Below, one piece after another: positions 45,401 through 54,849 of a stretch of 64,000 nucleotides of DNA; positions within the stretch are counted from its first letter, which is position 1; every line of letters starts with the position of its first letter. This DNA is from Spinacia oleracea (Eukaryota; Streptophyta; Magnoliopsida; Caryophyllales; Amaranthaceae), in assembly GCF_020520425.1 (NCBI RefSeq), contig NC_079487.1, positions 105,248,141 through 105,312,140 of the forward strand, in the 5' to 3' direction. The notes under the pieces were generated by a model. That model saw nothing but the letters and a program-made list of their open reading frames with translations, had not been told where the DNA came from and made no database searches. The position numbers and the translations under genes were made by a program.

Positions 45401-45870
45401 TGAAGTCTAAATTTGAAGCGGCCGACAAGGAGCGTAAAGAGGCGGAGTTAAGGCTCCACCATTTTGTCCAGCATCGGGAGCTGATCCAGCAGCAAGCTGA
45501 TAAGGTGCCTGTCCTTCGGCTGAAGCTTCGGGAAAAAGATGACTATATTCGGAAGCTGGAGCAGGAGCGAGTCAACCTCTACACTGCTGATCAGTGTAGA
45601 GAGCAGTACTGGAACGGCATCCTGGGTGCTCGGCGCATGTTTGCGAAGCACATGCCTCACTTCCCTTGGAACGAGAAAGTTCCTCTATGGATGCAGGCCG
45701 AGGACCACTTGGTGGAATGCCAAGCTGATCGAGATGAAGCTGAAGCTGAACGCCAAGCTGCTCTTGCAGAGGCTCGGGCCCAGAAGGCAACTTCCGAAGG
45801 TGATACCACTGCTGGGGGTTCTTCGAAGGATGCTCCCCTAGGGGCCGCTTCTGAGACTCCCAAGAGTTAG
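42483..45870 (+). CDS. Spliced antisense ORF of the Gypsy element (Transposase_28-like protein)
   Basis: Six exons join in frame: 42483-43530, 43623-43876, 43969-44052, 44128-44211, 44290-44988 and 45070-45870. All introns start GT, end AG and are 75-92 bp. The product is 989 residues. The start fits a plant Kozak site (GCGACCATGGC). Residues about 145-225 (RFPLDPFVSEVLVSYNISLA, then QLTPKSMWHIIGFRWVCDF) resemble the 'putative gypsy type transposon' domain Transposase_28, known from plant Tat elements. Exons 3-4 encode basic, nuclear-signal-like patches (QRKRKGS, HPKKAKA). Exon 6 is a long coiled coil (SELEEKDRLFQEMKSKFEAA). It reads opposite to Gag-Pol and converges with it. Function unknown; Tat antisense ORFs are conserved but uncharacterised as far as I know. 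The splice model is my reading and untested. Confidence 0.82.
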
Positions 45871-46101
45871 GGATTCGGGCAGTCGTCTTCTTCAGAGTCG
45901 GTCGGTTCCAGTTGAGGACTTCCGAATATGTGCTTGCTTTTCCCCCTTTTGCCTCGGCGCTGCGTTGTACTCATTTCTTTTTGTTTTCTTTAGTACTTCG
46001 GTAGGCCGGTATTGTCTGTTGATGGCTGCCGATTTTAACTTGTTTCATTTTGTTTTCAATTTTTGAGGTTTTCGATGTGTTTGTACTTCCCCCAAATATT
46101 G

Positions 46102-46107
46102 AATAAA
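46102..46107 (+). terminator. Polyadenylation signal of the antisense gene
   Basis: AATAAA 232 bp after the stop, within TTGAATAAAAAATGAATG and after T-rich sequence. Suitable position for the 3' end of the plus-strand transcript, just before the tandem array. Confidence 0.6.
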
Positions 46108-46164
46108 AAATGAATGTTTGTTACTTGGCTGCTTCTTTTCAACTTGTTCTTTCGCAATTTTTAG

Positions 46165-46495
46165 GTCTTTAAATCCGTAGATTTCTCGAGCTCCTCTTTC
46201 TGTAGACTTGCTAAAAACCTTTTGATCTTGCGAGCTCTTTAAATCCGTAGATCTGCTAAGAGACTCTTTAGTTTTGCGAGTTCTTCAAATCCGTAGATCT
46301 GCTAAGAGACTCTTTGACTTTGTGAGTTCTTCAAATCCGTAGATCTGCTAAGAGACTCTTTAGTTTTGCGAGTTCTTCAAATCCGTAGATCTGCTAAGAG
46401 ACTCTTTAGTTTTGCGAGTTCTTCAAATCCGTAGATCTGCTAAGAGACTCTTTAGTTTCCAGACTCTTCAAATCCGTCGATCTGCTCAGAGGTTT
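46165..46495. repeat. 46-bp tandem array inside the Gypsy element
   Basis: The word AAATCCGTAGATCTGCTAAG recurs with CCGTAG starting at 46245, 46291, 46337, 46383 and 46429, exactly 46 bp apart. A diverged unit precedes (46175) and another follows (46474, CCGTCGATCTGCTC). It lies between the converging 3' ends of the antisense gene and Gag-Pol. Confidence 0.95.
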
Positions 46496-46879
46496 GGATT
46501 GTTCTTCCGATCTCTTGTGGTTCGGAAACCTGGGCAAGAGATCGCTAGTCTGCCTCTTTAGTTATGCCTTTGGCGATCCGTGGATCTGAGCCGGAGTTTT
46601 ATAACTTGATTCGAGCGACTGTTTGTTGCGAACAAATTTTATTAGGGTACCGCGAATCCGAGGATTCTGGACGGTTCCCTGAAGTGTATGATTTGGTCAT
46701 TTCTTGCATTTTATCAAGGAATGGGCAAAGTCAACCTATTTTTGGTCTCGGATTGATCAGATCCGAGGCTGCATATATATATAAAGGGACAATAAATGTA
46801 GAGATAAGTTTAATGAAACACATGGTGCCAATGGCTTTCCTCTTCTCATTAAACAACTTACTTGGTTTACAGACAGAGA

Positions 46880-49800
46880 TCATACAAAATATTTCTTGAG
46901 AACATCGGTATTCCAATGGTTCTTCAGAATTGTTCCATCTAACTGTTTCAGCATATACGTGCCTGGCCTTTTTTCGGAATGGATGATGTATGGTCCTTCC
47001 CAAGTGGCTGAGAGTTTGCCATGGATCCGTCCTTTCTGAACCGAGGCGGCGTTTCTGAGTACTAGATCACCGACTTTTAGGGGTCTGGCGTTGACTCTTC
47101 GGTTGTAATGCTTGTTGACCCTCTGCAAATAGGCTGCGTTGAGTGTCCTTGCATCGTTCCGAGCTTCATCCAGTAGATCGAGAGCTTCGGATAGAAGCTG
47201 GTTGTTGCTTTCTCCTTGGAGCCCATCATACCTGTTGTATGCCTGGATCCTCAGGCTTTCTGTTCCGATTTCCACAGGAATTACAGCTTCGGATCCGTAT
47301 ACAAGGTGGAACGGTGTTTGTCCGGTAGCTTCTTTTTCAGTGGTCCGAAGGGACCATAGCGTTCCGGGTAGCTCTTCTAACCATTTGTTTTTGTCATCCT
47401 CGACTCTTTTCTTGAGTGCGTTGAGGATGAGTTTGTTAGCGGCTTCGGCTTGCCCGTTGCTTTGTGGGTGACAGACTGCCGAGTATGCTAGGTGTATGCC
47501 GAACTGTTTGCACCACTTTTGCAACGGGGTGTTGTCGAACTGTTTCCCGTGGTCGAAGACCATCAGTCTTGGTATGCCGAACCTTGTGATGATGTTCTGC
47601 CATATGAACTTGCGGACCTGAGGTTCGGTGATGGAGGAGACAGCTTCGGCTTCGATCCATTTGCTAAAATAGTCGACTCCTACAATCAACCACTTCTTCT
47701 GGTTCGTCGCTGAGGGGAAGGGACCAATGATGTCTAACCCCCACTGTGCGAATGGTAAGGGATACAGTGTTGATTGTAGGGCTTGAGCTGGTTGATGGAT
47801 GGCTGGTGCGAACTTTTGGCATTTCTCGCATTTCCTTGCCATCTGCTTTGCCTCGGAAACCATAGTGGGCCACCAGTACCCAGCCCGAAGGGCTTTATGT
47901 GCTAATGTCCTACCTCCAATGTGGTTTCCGCATATCCCGAGGTGGATTTCCCTTAGGATGTAGTCAGCGTCTGTTGGACCCACACATTTTAGCAGCGGAG
48001 CAGAGAATGATTTCCTCATGAGCTCTCCTTCGGCGCTGATGATGAACCATCTGTTGAATCTTTTCAGTTTTCTCGCTTGCAGCTTATCTTCAGGAAGTTC
48101 TCCCCTTTCTTTGTATGCAACTACTGCGTCCATCCAGCTCGGTTCGGTGCGTAAGCTGCATACTGTGGTGGGTAGCAAGTCGATGCTTCTCTCCTGGTGA
48201 ACTTCCACGTGGACCGACCTGTTTAGGTCGATGAGTGTCGAGCTTGCGAGTTTTGACAGTGCGTCTGCTTGCGCGTTCTGTCCTCGGGGAATGAGGATGA
48301 CTTCAAAGGATCTTAACTTTGACGTTAAGGATTTAATCTTTGCTAAATAGGCTGTCATGCTGGGCCATTTGGCCTCATACTCTCCTCGGATCTGGTTGGC
48401 TACAAGCTGGGAATCAGTTTTGAGGCGAACATGTTCGGCCTCCAGGGATAAACAAAGCTCTATCCCTGCGATTGCGGCCTCGTATTCGGCCTCGTTGTTG
48501 GTTGCTTTGAAGCCGAACTTCAATGCATACTCTATGCTTTTCCCCGTCGGGGGGATTAGTACAACTCCTGCCCCTGAGCCGTTTACTGTGGAAGATCCGT
48601 CAGTGAAGACCTCCCAAGTGCTTTTCGTATCATCCAACATTTCCTGGTATGAGCACTCGGCCAAGAAGTCTGCCAATGCTTGTGCTTTGATTGCTGTCCT
48701 CGGCTGATATTTGATGCCGAACTCTGATAGTTCGAAGGCCCAGGCAGCCAATCTTCCTGACCTCTCTATTTTGTCGAGTACTTTTTCGAGCGGTTGGTCA
48801 GTTAGCACTGTGATCTGGTGGGAGTCGAAGTATGGCCTCAGTTTTCGTGCAGCTACCACTACTGCATATGCGACTTTCTCGATGAGTGGGTACCGGGTTT
48901 CGGCTCCTGTAAGTGTTCGGCTGGTGAAGTAGATTGGCTGTTGCTTCTTTTCTTCTTCCCGAAGAAGCACTGCGCTGACGGTTCCAGGGCTAACTGCGAC
49001 ATATAGGTACAGGGTTTCCCCCTCCTTTGGTCTGGCCAGTGTCGGCAGTTGAGCTAGGTGGGCTCTGAGTTGCTGAAAAGCTTCTTTTTGCTCCTGTTCC
49101 CATATCAGTTCGGGATCCACTTTCCTCGGGACCCCCTTTTTCTTGACTGGTTCTGCTTCTCCTCCGGGGAGGTTCTTTGGTTTCAGTGCCTTGAAGAAGG
49201 GGGCTCCCTTGTCCGAGGCTTTTGATATGAACCTTGTTAGTGCGGCTAACCTGCCGGTTAGCCTCTGCACATCTCTCTTGGTCTTCGGCTCGGGTAAATC
49301 CAATGCCGCTTGGACTTTGTCTGGGTTCGCATCAATTCCTCTTTCGCTCACCATGAATCCGAGGAATTTCCCTGACTTCACCCCGAAGACGCATTTTTTT
49401 GGGTTCAGCTTCATGCTGTATTTCCTCAGATTTCCGAAGGTCTCTGCCAAGTCTTTGACATGGTCTTCCTCCTTGATGCTTTTTACGATGGAGTCATCCA
49501 CGTAAACCTCCACGTTCCTCCCTTTCTGGTCGGCGAAGACGTGGTCAACTAACCTCTGGTAGGTGGCTCCGGCATTTTTTAAGCCGAAAGGCATCATTTT
49601 GTAGTTGAACACTCCTGCGCTTGTGATGAACGCTGTCTTTGCCCTGTCATCGGGGTGCATGAATACTTGGTGGTAGCCTGAAAAGGCATCCATGAAGCTG
49701 AGCAGTGCATGGCCGCTGGTGGAGTCAACCAGTTGATCTATCCTTGGCAGGGGATAGCAGTCTTTGGGGCAGGCTCGGTTCAGATCTGTGAAATCTACGC

Positions 49801-52630
49801 ACATTCGCCATGAGCCGTTCGCTTTCTTGACCATCACCACGTTGGCCAGCCACTTCGGATACATGCATGGTTCGATGAATCCGGCCTCTTGCAACTTTTT
49901 AACCTCCTCGGCGATGGCTTTGCTTTTCTCCGAGGAGTAATTTCTCTTTTTTTGCTTGATTGGCCGAGCTTCAGCGTTGACATCCAGCTTGTGACAAATC
50001 AGCTTCGGATTTATCCCTGGCATATCTGCTGCTGACCATGCGAAGATGTCTTTGTGATCCCTGAGTAGTCGGATCAAATCGATTCGGAGCCCCGAGCTTA
50101 GGCCCTTGCCTATTCGGACGCTCCTGTCTGAATTATCTTCGAGGAAGATATCCTCCATTTCTTGATCTGGTTCGGGAGATAGGGTTTCGGGGCGAGCATC
50201 AACTTCTGCGGGAGACAAGCTGCTCGTGCTTGCTCTTCTTCTTTTTGCCTCGCTTTCTTCTCCCTTAGCTCCTTTTTCTTCCTCGGGGCCGTCCTCTAGT
50301 TTGGGCTTTCGGACAGCAGTGTGGCAGGTTCTTCTCGCCACTTCTTGATCACCCCTGATTCGTTCGGCGAATCCTGCATCCGAGACGTATATCATCAGCT
50401 GGTGGTATGTGGAGGGGACTGCTTGCATCTTGTGAATCATGGTTCTCCCCATGATTACGTTGTATACGGAGTCGCAGTCCATCACCAAAAATTCGTCCCG
50501 AAGGGTTTTTGCTGCCTGGCCTTCGCCCACTGTGACTGGCAGGGTGATCTTTCCTCGAGGGATAGCTGCGGATCCGTTGAATCCGATCAGAGGATAACTG
50601 ACTTTCGTCAGTGCTTCCTCTGGCTCTTCGAGGATCAGCTGCTCGAAGCAGTTTCTGAAGATGATATTGACGGCACTTCCTCCGTCGACTAATACTCGAT
50701 GTACGTTGTGGTTATTGAGGTCCATGGAGATGACCAGAGGATCATCATGCTTGTACTGGACTCCGAAGCAATCATCAGCAGTGAAGGTCATGTTCGGGGG
50801 GTGTGGCTGGTTGTCTCCCACCGCGCTGAAGTTGACCCGATGGGAGAGGGCTCTTAGGTGTTTTTTGCTGGCCTGGCCGGACTTCTGTCCCCCGAACACC
50901 ACTAGGATGTCATTTTTCTTGTGCCCTGTTGCTTCGTAGACCCTTTTCTGGGGTTGCTCGTGTTGTTTGCCGCTTGCGGCCTTTTCTTTTTCCTCCCTTC
51001 GGTCTAACAAGTACTGTTTCAGGTAGCCTCGGCGAACGAGGTCCTCAATGTTGTCTTTCAGCGAGTTGCATTCTTCGGTATGGTGACCGAAGTCATCATG
51101 GAACTCGCACCATTTGTTCTTGTTTCTCCGAGCTGGGTTGGACTTGAGCTTCCCAGGTAGTTTCCACTTTTCGTCATTTCTGTTGAGGCTGAATATCTCC
51201 TTTCGGGGCAGAGCTAGTGGAGTGTAGTTGGTGTACTTGGGTTGAAGTTCACCCCTTCTCCCGTCTTTCTTCGGGCTCATCTCTCTAGCTCCTACTTTCT
51301 CTTTCCCCTTCCTTGAGCTACCCTCGGGCTTGCTCTGGGTATTCTTTGTGTCTCTCGGATCCGACGATCCTTTCAGTCTTGCAGCGGCCTTGTTGAACTC
51401 CTCGGTTCTGATGAACGCGTCAGCCATTTGGAGCACGTCAGCTATTCTGGAGGGGTTCTTCATTGAGAGTTCGTCACGGAACTTCCCTTCCTGGAGCGCG
51501 TGCTTCAAGGCGAAGATGGCCACGTCTGGCTGCAAGTTTGGTATGTTTGTTGATTCCTTCATGAATCTGGCCATGAATTCTCTCAGACTTTCGTCTCTTT
51601 CTTGTTGGATTGAGGTCAGTTCTGCTGTGGTTCGCTCGGGGCGATTGTTGCTCACGAACTGTGTGCAGAATCTCTTTTTCAGCTTTTTCCAGCTCTTGAT
51701 CGATCCCTTCGGCAGCGATCTAAACCACTCTCCCGCCACTCCGGTTAGCGTGGTTGGGAAGTATTTACACCAGCATGCTTCGGAGTAGGGACTCAAGAAC
51801 ATTTGCTGCTCGTAGGAGATGACATGATCCCTCGGATCTGTGATTCCGCTGTAGGTTAGGTGAGCTGGCAGTCTTACCTTCGGTATTTCTTCCATAATCA
51901 GCTCGTCCGAGAAAGGGGATGACGTAGGAGTCATGATTCTTTTCCCGAGTCTAGCCCTGATGCCTTCGTTTGCCGAGGTTCTATGATTAGAACGTTCGGG
52001 CGTACGATGGGGGCTAGGGGTTCGATCATGCCTCCTGTCTCTTCTTCTTTCTCGGCTACTGACCTCGGGTCGTTCGCCAGATCTGCTCGACTCACCTACC
52101 CCGAGTCTCGTGTGGATCGAAGGTCTTAACCTTGAGTGGACCGAGGGCCTCAACCTGCTGAGCACCGAGCTTCGGATCCGAGTGTTACGAGTAGTTGATT
52201 CGCTTTGGAGAGCTGTTGGAGTAGGCGATGGTCTCGCAAACCAATCTGGTTGCTGTTGTGCCCTTTTTTGGGTGTCCCACGTGCTTTCCGTCCACCTCGA
52301 CGTCAAGTGTGTTCCTGTCAAGGGAAGGAGTTCTCGTTCGGGTCTGGACACTTCCGCACTGGGTGGCTCGTTCAGCCTTCGCCTGGTCCTCCTCTCTTCT
52401 CTGCGGTCGTTTGCCAGTCCTTGCTGCTTCTCATTGAAGAGGAAGTTTTGCATGATGGTCATGGCCGCAGTGAGCTCTTCCCTAGTTGGAATCGGAGGTC
52501 CTGCATTTGTGGCGGTCGTAGCTCTGCTTGGCTGTGACCTCGCCATCGATTGAGGGTGCCCCTCTTGGTCAGATTCTGAATCTGACCGCACCATCATATC
52601 GTCGTCATTGTTAACAACATCATTCACCAT
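46880..52630 (-). CDS. Gypsy Gag-Pol polyprotein, Tat type
   Basis: About 1916 codons without a stop from ATG at 52630 (MVNDVVNNDDDMM). An earlier in-frame ATG at 52807 lies in the LTR and is unlikely to be used. Gag spans about 250-420 (EWFRSLPKGSIKSWKKLKKR). A CEFHDDFGHHTEEC zinc-knuckle-like motif is near 508 and the protease, RVLVDGGSAVNII, near 645. The RT (about 900-1090) holds DFTDLNRACPKDCYPLP and the catalytic YVDD (1042). A first, RT-linked RNase H (about 1200-1320) is followed by a second one (FTDGSS 1341, NNEAEYEAA, KTDSQLV). Integrase shows a zinc finger (H1562, H1569, C1600, C1603) and DDE residues near D1632, D1692 and E1728. Everything needed for retrotransposition appears open. 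A second RNase H is typical of the Tat lineage. Confidence 0.95.
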   Translation of the reverse strand: MVNDVVNNDDDMMVRSDSESDQEGHPQSMARSQPSRATTATNAGPPIPTREELTAAMTIMQNFLFNEKQQGLANDRREERRTRRRLNEPPSAEVSRPERELLPLTGTHLTSRWTESTWDTQKRAQQQPDWFARPSPTPTALQSESTTRNTRIRSSVLSRLRPSVHSRLRPSIHTRLGVGESSRSGERPEVSSRERRRDRRHDRTPSPHRTPERSNHRTSANEGIRARLGKRIMTPTSSPFSDELIMEEIPKVRLPAHLTYSGITDPRDHVISYEQQMFLSPYSEACWCKYFPTTLTGVAGEWFRSLPKGSIKSWKKLKKRFCTQFVSNNRPERTTAELTSIQQERDESLREFMARFMKESTNIPNLQPDVAIFALKHALQEGKFRDELSMKNPSRIADVLQMADAFIRTEEFNKAAARLKGSSDPRDTKNTQSKPEGSSRKGKEKVGAREMSPKKDGRRGELQPKYTNYTPLALPRKEIFSLNRNDEKWKLPGKLKSNPARRNKNKWCEFHDDFGHHTEECNSLKDNIEDLVRRGYLKQYLLDRREEKEKAASGKQHEQPQKRVYEATGHKKNDILVVFGGQKSGQASKKHLRALSHRVNFSAVGDNQPHPPNMTFTADDCFGVQYKHDDPLVISMDLNNHNVHRVLVDGGSAVNIIFRNCFEQLILEEPEEALTKVSYPLIGFNGSAAIPRGKITLPVTVGEGQAAKTLRDEFLVMDCDSVYNVIMGRTMIHKMQAVPSTYHQLMIYVSDAGFAERIRGDQEVARRTCHTAVRKPKLEDGPEEEKGAKGEESEAKRRRASTSSLSPAEVDARPETLSPEPDQEMEDIFLEDNSDRSVRIGKGLSSGLRIDLIRLLRDHKDIFAWSAADMPGINPKLICHKLDVNAEARPIKQKKRNYSSEKSKAIAEEVKKLQEAGFIEPCMYPKWLANVVMVKKANGSWRMCVDFTDLNRACPKDCYPLPRIDQLVDSTSGHALLSFMDAFSGYHQVFMHPDDRAKTAFITSAGVFNYKMMPFGLKNAGATYQRLVDHVFADQKGRNVEVYVDDSIVKSIKEEDHVKDLAETFGNLRKYSMKLNPKKCVFGVKSGKFLGFMVSERGIDANPDKVQAALDLPEPKTKRDVQRLTGRLAALTRFISKASDKGAPFFKALKPKNLPGGEAEPVKKKGVPRKVDPELIWEQEQKEAFQQLRAHLAQLPTLARPKEGETLYLYVAVSPGTVSAVLLREEEKKQQPIYFTSRTLTGAETRYPLIEKVAYAVVVAARKLRPYFDSHQITVLTDQPLEKVLDKIERSGRLAAWAFELSEFGIKYQPRTAIKAQALADFLAECSYQEMLDDTKSTWEVFTDGSSTVNGSGAGVVLIPPTGKSIEYALKFGFKATNNEAEYEAAIAGIELCLSLEAEHVRLKTDSQLVANQIRGEYEAKWPSMTAYLAKIKSLTSKLRSFEVILIPRGQNAQADALSKLASSTLIDLNRSVHVEVHQERSIDLLPTTVCSLRTEPSWMDAVVAYKERGELPEDKLQARKLKRFNRWFIISAEGELMRKSFSAPLLKCVGPTDADYILREIHLGICGNHIGGRTLAHKALRAGYWWPTMVSEAKQMARKCEKCQKFAPAIHQPAQALQSTLYPLPFAQWGLDIIGPFPSATNQKKWLIVGVDYFSKWIEAEAVSSITEPQVRKFIWQNIITRFGIPRLMVFDHGKQFDNTPLQKWCKQFGIHLAYSAVCHPQSNGQAEAANKLILNALKKRVEDDKNKWLEELPGTLWSLRTTEKEATGQTPFHLVYGSEAVIPVEIGTESLRIQAYNRYDGLQGESNNQLLSEALDLLDEARNDARTLNAAYLQRVNKHYNRRVNARPLKVGDLVLRNAASVQKGRIHGKLSATWEGPYIIHSEKRPGTYMLKQLDGTILKNHWNTDVLKKYFV

Positions 52631-52679
52631 TTTCGCGGAAAGAGGTGGTTGATGTCTTCCAAAGGCTTTGAAGTGTTCT

Positions 52680-52697
52680 TCCCCACAGACGGCGCCA
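52680..52697 (-). other. Primer-binding site for tRNA-Lys(UUU)
   Basis: On the minus strand it reads TGGCGCCGTCTGTGGGGA, three bases inside the 5' LTR. It is complementary over 18 nt to the 3' end, with CCA added, of the tRNA-Lys gene at 29600-29671. Confidence 0.92.
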
Positions 52698-52700
52698 AAT

Positions 52701-53125
52701 TGTTCCGGTGTTGTAAAGATGGAAACAATGGGCTTCGAATGAAGGCCCTTTTGTATGTGTTGAAGATCTTGCTTGTTTGAATGAGTGGAGTCCGAATTCA
52801 CCTGCACAAGAGCAAAGTCACTGGCCTCGGGGGTGTTTCCGAGGAAAGCCCCTCCGATGCCTAAGTAAGAATGATGCTCGGATTCTAGAGAGAAGTTCTC
52901 TAGAAGAGTAGTCTTAAGGCGATAAATTGGACGTACCTTGAGGTGTGAGCCTTGGCGGCCTATTTATAGTGTTTGCATAATAAATGCCCATAGGTCACTT
53001 ATTGTTATTGGGCCTTGGGCCTTAATGGATGGCTGAATAGCCATTGGTAGGTTTGATGTTGTTGTTTAGAGCCATTGGGCTTTGGACTTAGTGGCCCAAT
53101 TGAGAATTAATTGGGAGCCCAAACA
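52701..53125 (-). repeat. 5' LTR of the Gypsy element
   Basis: 425 bp, no difference from the left LTR found by eye. It drives Gag-Pol leftward. Confidence 0.95.
52961..52968 (-). promoter_or_regulatory. LTR TATA box
   Basis: TATAAATA on the minus strand (context CACTATAAATAGGCCGCC), placed in the 5' LTR so that RNA would start near 52930. The same box occurs in the other LTR at 41877-41884. Confidence 0.7.
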
Positions 53126-53130
53126 CTATT

Positions 53131-53599
53131 TAAAGTTAATCAACTCCCACTACTCCATTGCGATGCTCTTGCGCGCTCAGACAGTCACACTAATGCCTGG
53201 AGTAATAAGTAATAACGTTACAAATTTGAGTAATTCGCCCACTAGTTATGGTCTGTTTGTTTCAACTTAGGCCCAGAATTCAAACGACAAAAGACAATAT
53301 ATTTTTCCAAATAACCCAAACACAGCACGCAGCCGATGCCATGGCACGAAAACCAAAGCATGAAGCATGCACAAAGTCGACCTAGGGACGATATGTTGCA
53401 ACCAAGACACATAAAACCTCGGCTGAACAACATATGTAAAATGAATACACATCCAAATTAAGACACTTTTTTTTTAATGTAAAATACTAGCCCGGAAAAT
53501 AATAGTAAGACTCCGTCTTTTTTGTGAAAAATACTTTCCCGGAAAATAACTCTCATTTTTCGTCGTTTGTTTTAAGGATAAAAAAAAATTCCTTTTGAA
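53131..53599. other. Intergenic, nothing recognised
   Basis: Right flank of the Gypsy insertion; no gene or repeat supported. Confidence 0.4.
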
Positions 53600-53608
53600 A
53601 AAGAAGGT

Positions 53609-54144
53609 GGATAAATAGTTTTTTACCACCTATAAAAATCAAAAAATTAGTTTTTACCACCTAAAAAATTAAACTTGTATTTTACCACCCAAAGAAAATT
53701 ATAACTTGTTTTTTTACCACCTAAAAACGAAAAAATAGATGAAATTTTCATGTGCGGCTACCTAATTCAATTCAATTTTCCTCCAATGTTTTACACTCCT
53801 GTGTAATTTTCTTTAACACTTATACTCTTCTCTCTTTACTTTAATTAAATTTTGTCAATTTTGTGAATTAACGATGGTGAAAAATTATGTGAATTCATTA
53901 AAGATAAGGAAACGGGAGAAGTGAAGAGAGTTAAATGCATGAAATCTTAGAAGAAGAGAACATATAAAAAATATTTCCGTTATTGCGCCCCCAACGTAAC
54001 TTTTGCATCTATTTTCCATTTTTTTTTTCAGGTGGTAAGAAAGAAGTTCTAAATTCTTTTTAGGCGATAAAATACAAGTTTTGGTTTTTTAGGTGATAAA
54101 AGTATTTTTTCGAATTTTATTAGGTAGTTAAAAAACAATTATCC
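53609..54144. mobile_element. Mutator-like MITE, 536 bp
   Basis: Left end GGATAAATAGTTTTTTACCA, with three further TTTTTACCACCTAAAAA units, is mirrored by TAGGTAGTTAAAAAACAATT and ATCC at the right. Flanks AAAGAAGGT (53600-53608) and AAAGAAGAA (54145-54153) agree in 7 of 9 bases, a decayed 9-bp duplication. Related fragments occur at 39280-39380. Confidence 0.8.
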
Positions 54145-54606
54145 AAAGAAGAAATGTCACATTTTACCCTATATTTCTTTGTCTCTTCCCGATCCTATCC
54201 ATCTCTCTTTCCACTTTTATGCACTTTTTCTTAATAAGTTTTCTTGAAAGGAAACAAACAAATAAAAACTATTTTCCCTCAATATTTTCTCTTGGAAATT
54301 GTTTGATTCTCTGTTTAAACAAATGGAGACTAAAGTAAAGTAGACGTGAAATACTAATAGACCAATTAGTTTGTCATGTACTCATGTAACACAAGACATA
54401 ACTATACGTTGTGGTGCTACACCAGGATGCACATAGACTAAGACTAAGACATGACATCAATATAAGTTCATATGACACCTTTTTTATGATACAAATTAGG
54501 AGATATTGCAGGTTACCACTTTTGAACAACCAAAAAATACCACCACAAAATAGAACAGGGAATTGAACTGAAGAGGCCACTCAAAGCAAACTTCACTTCC
54601 TGCTTC

Positions 54607-54843
54607 ATGTATGAAAGCAAAGTGGATCAAGAAGAGAGAGAACTGGCAGTAAATCATGCACTCACCGTACCGTTCAAGTCCGGTCTTCTAGAACGAAGCT
54701 TCGTATCGCATCCCAAGCCGTCCAAATACACCATACCGATTAACAAAATCCATCAGCAAACTCTAGCTTCATCTGGTTTTCGCACAGGTACGCTCAGTGC
54801 TCTTTCAAGTCTCAAACACCGGTTCAAGTTTGGGTCTGTATAG
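54607..54843 (+). other. Small open frame of uncertain status
   Basis: 78 codons (MYESKVDQEERELAVNHALT, ending HRFKFGSV) with less AT-biased codons than the flanks. No family recognised, no splice context convincing. It could be a fragment of a gene or chance. Confidence 0.25.
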
Positions 54844-54849
54844 CAAACC

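Larger units (their letters stand above)
41617..53125 (-). mobile_element. Ty3/Gypsy retrotransposon, Tat lineage, intact with antisense ORF
   Basis: 11.5-kb element with 425-bp LTRs (41617-42041, 52701-53125) that look identical by eye, and target duplication CTATT (41612-41616, 53126-53130). Gag-Pol reads leftward from 52630 to 46880 with a tRNA-Lys primer site. Two features place it in the Tat group as I know it: a second RNase H domain between RT and integrase, and an extra ORF on the opposite strand between pol and the 3' LTR. A 46-bp tandem array lies in the same 3' region. Identical LTRs, an open polyprotein and an intact spliced antisense gene point to a very recent and possibly still competent copy. 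Confidence 0.95.

Noticed and set aside
42526..45863. Minus-strand open frames over the antisense gene (e.g. 196 codons at 42849-43439)
   Set aside because: Shadows of the plus-strand exons; no domain, and they do not form a continuous product.
46165..46495. CRISPR-like regular repeats
   Set aside because: Contiguous 46-bp tandem units without variable spacers, in a eukaryotic retrotransposon.
47139..52553. Plus-strand frames of 60-152 codons opposite Gag-Pol
   Set aside because: Shadows of the polyprotein with no splice signals or motifs that join them.
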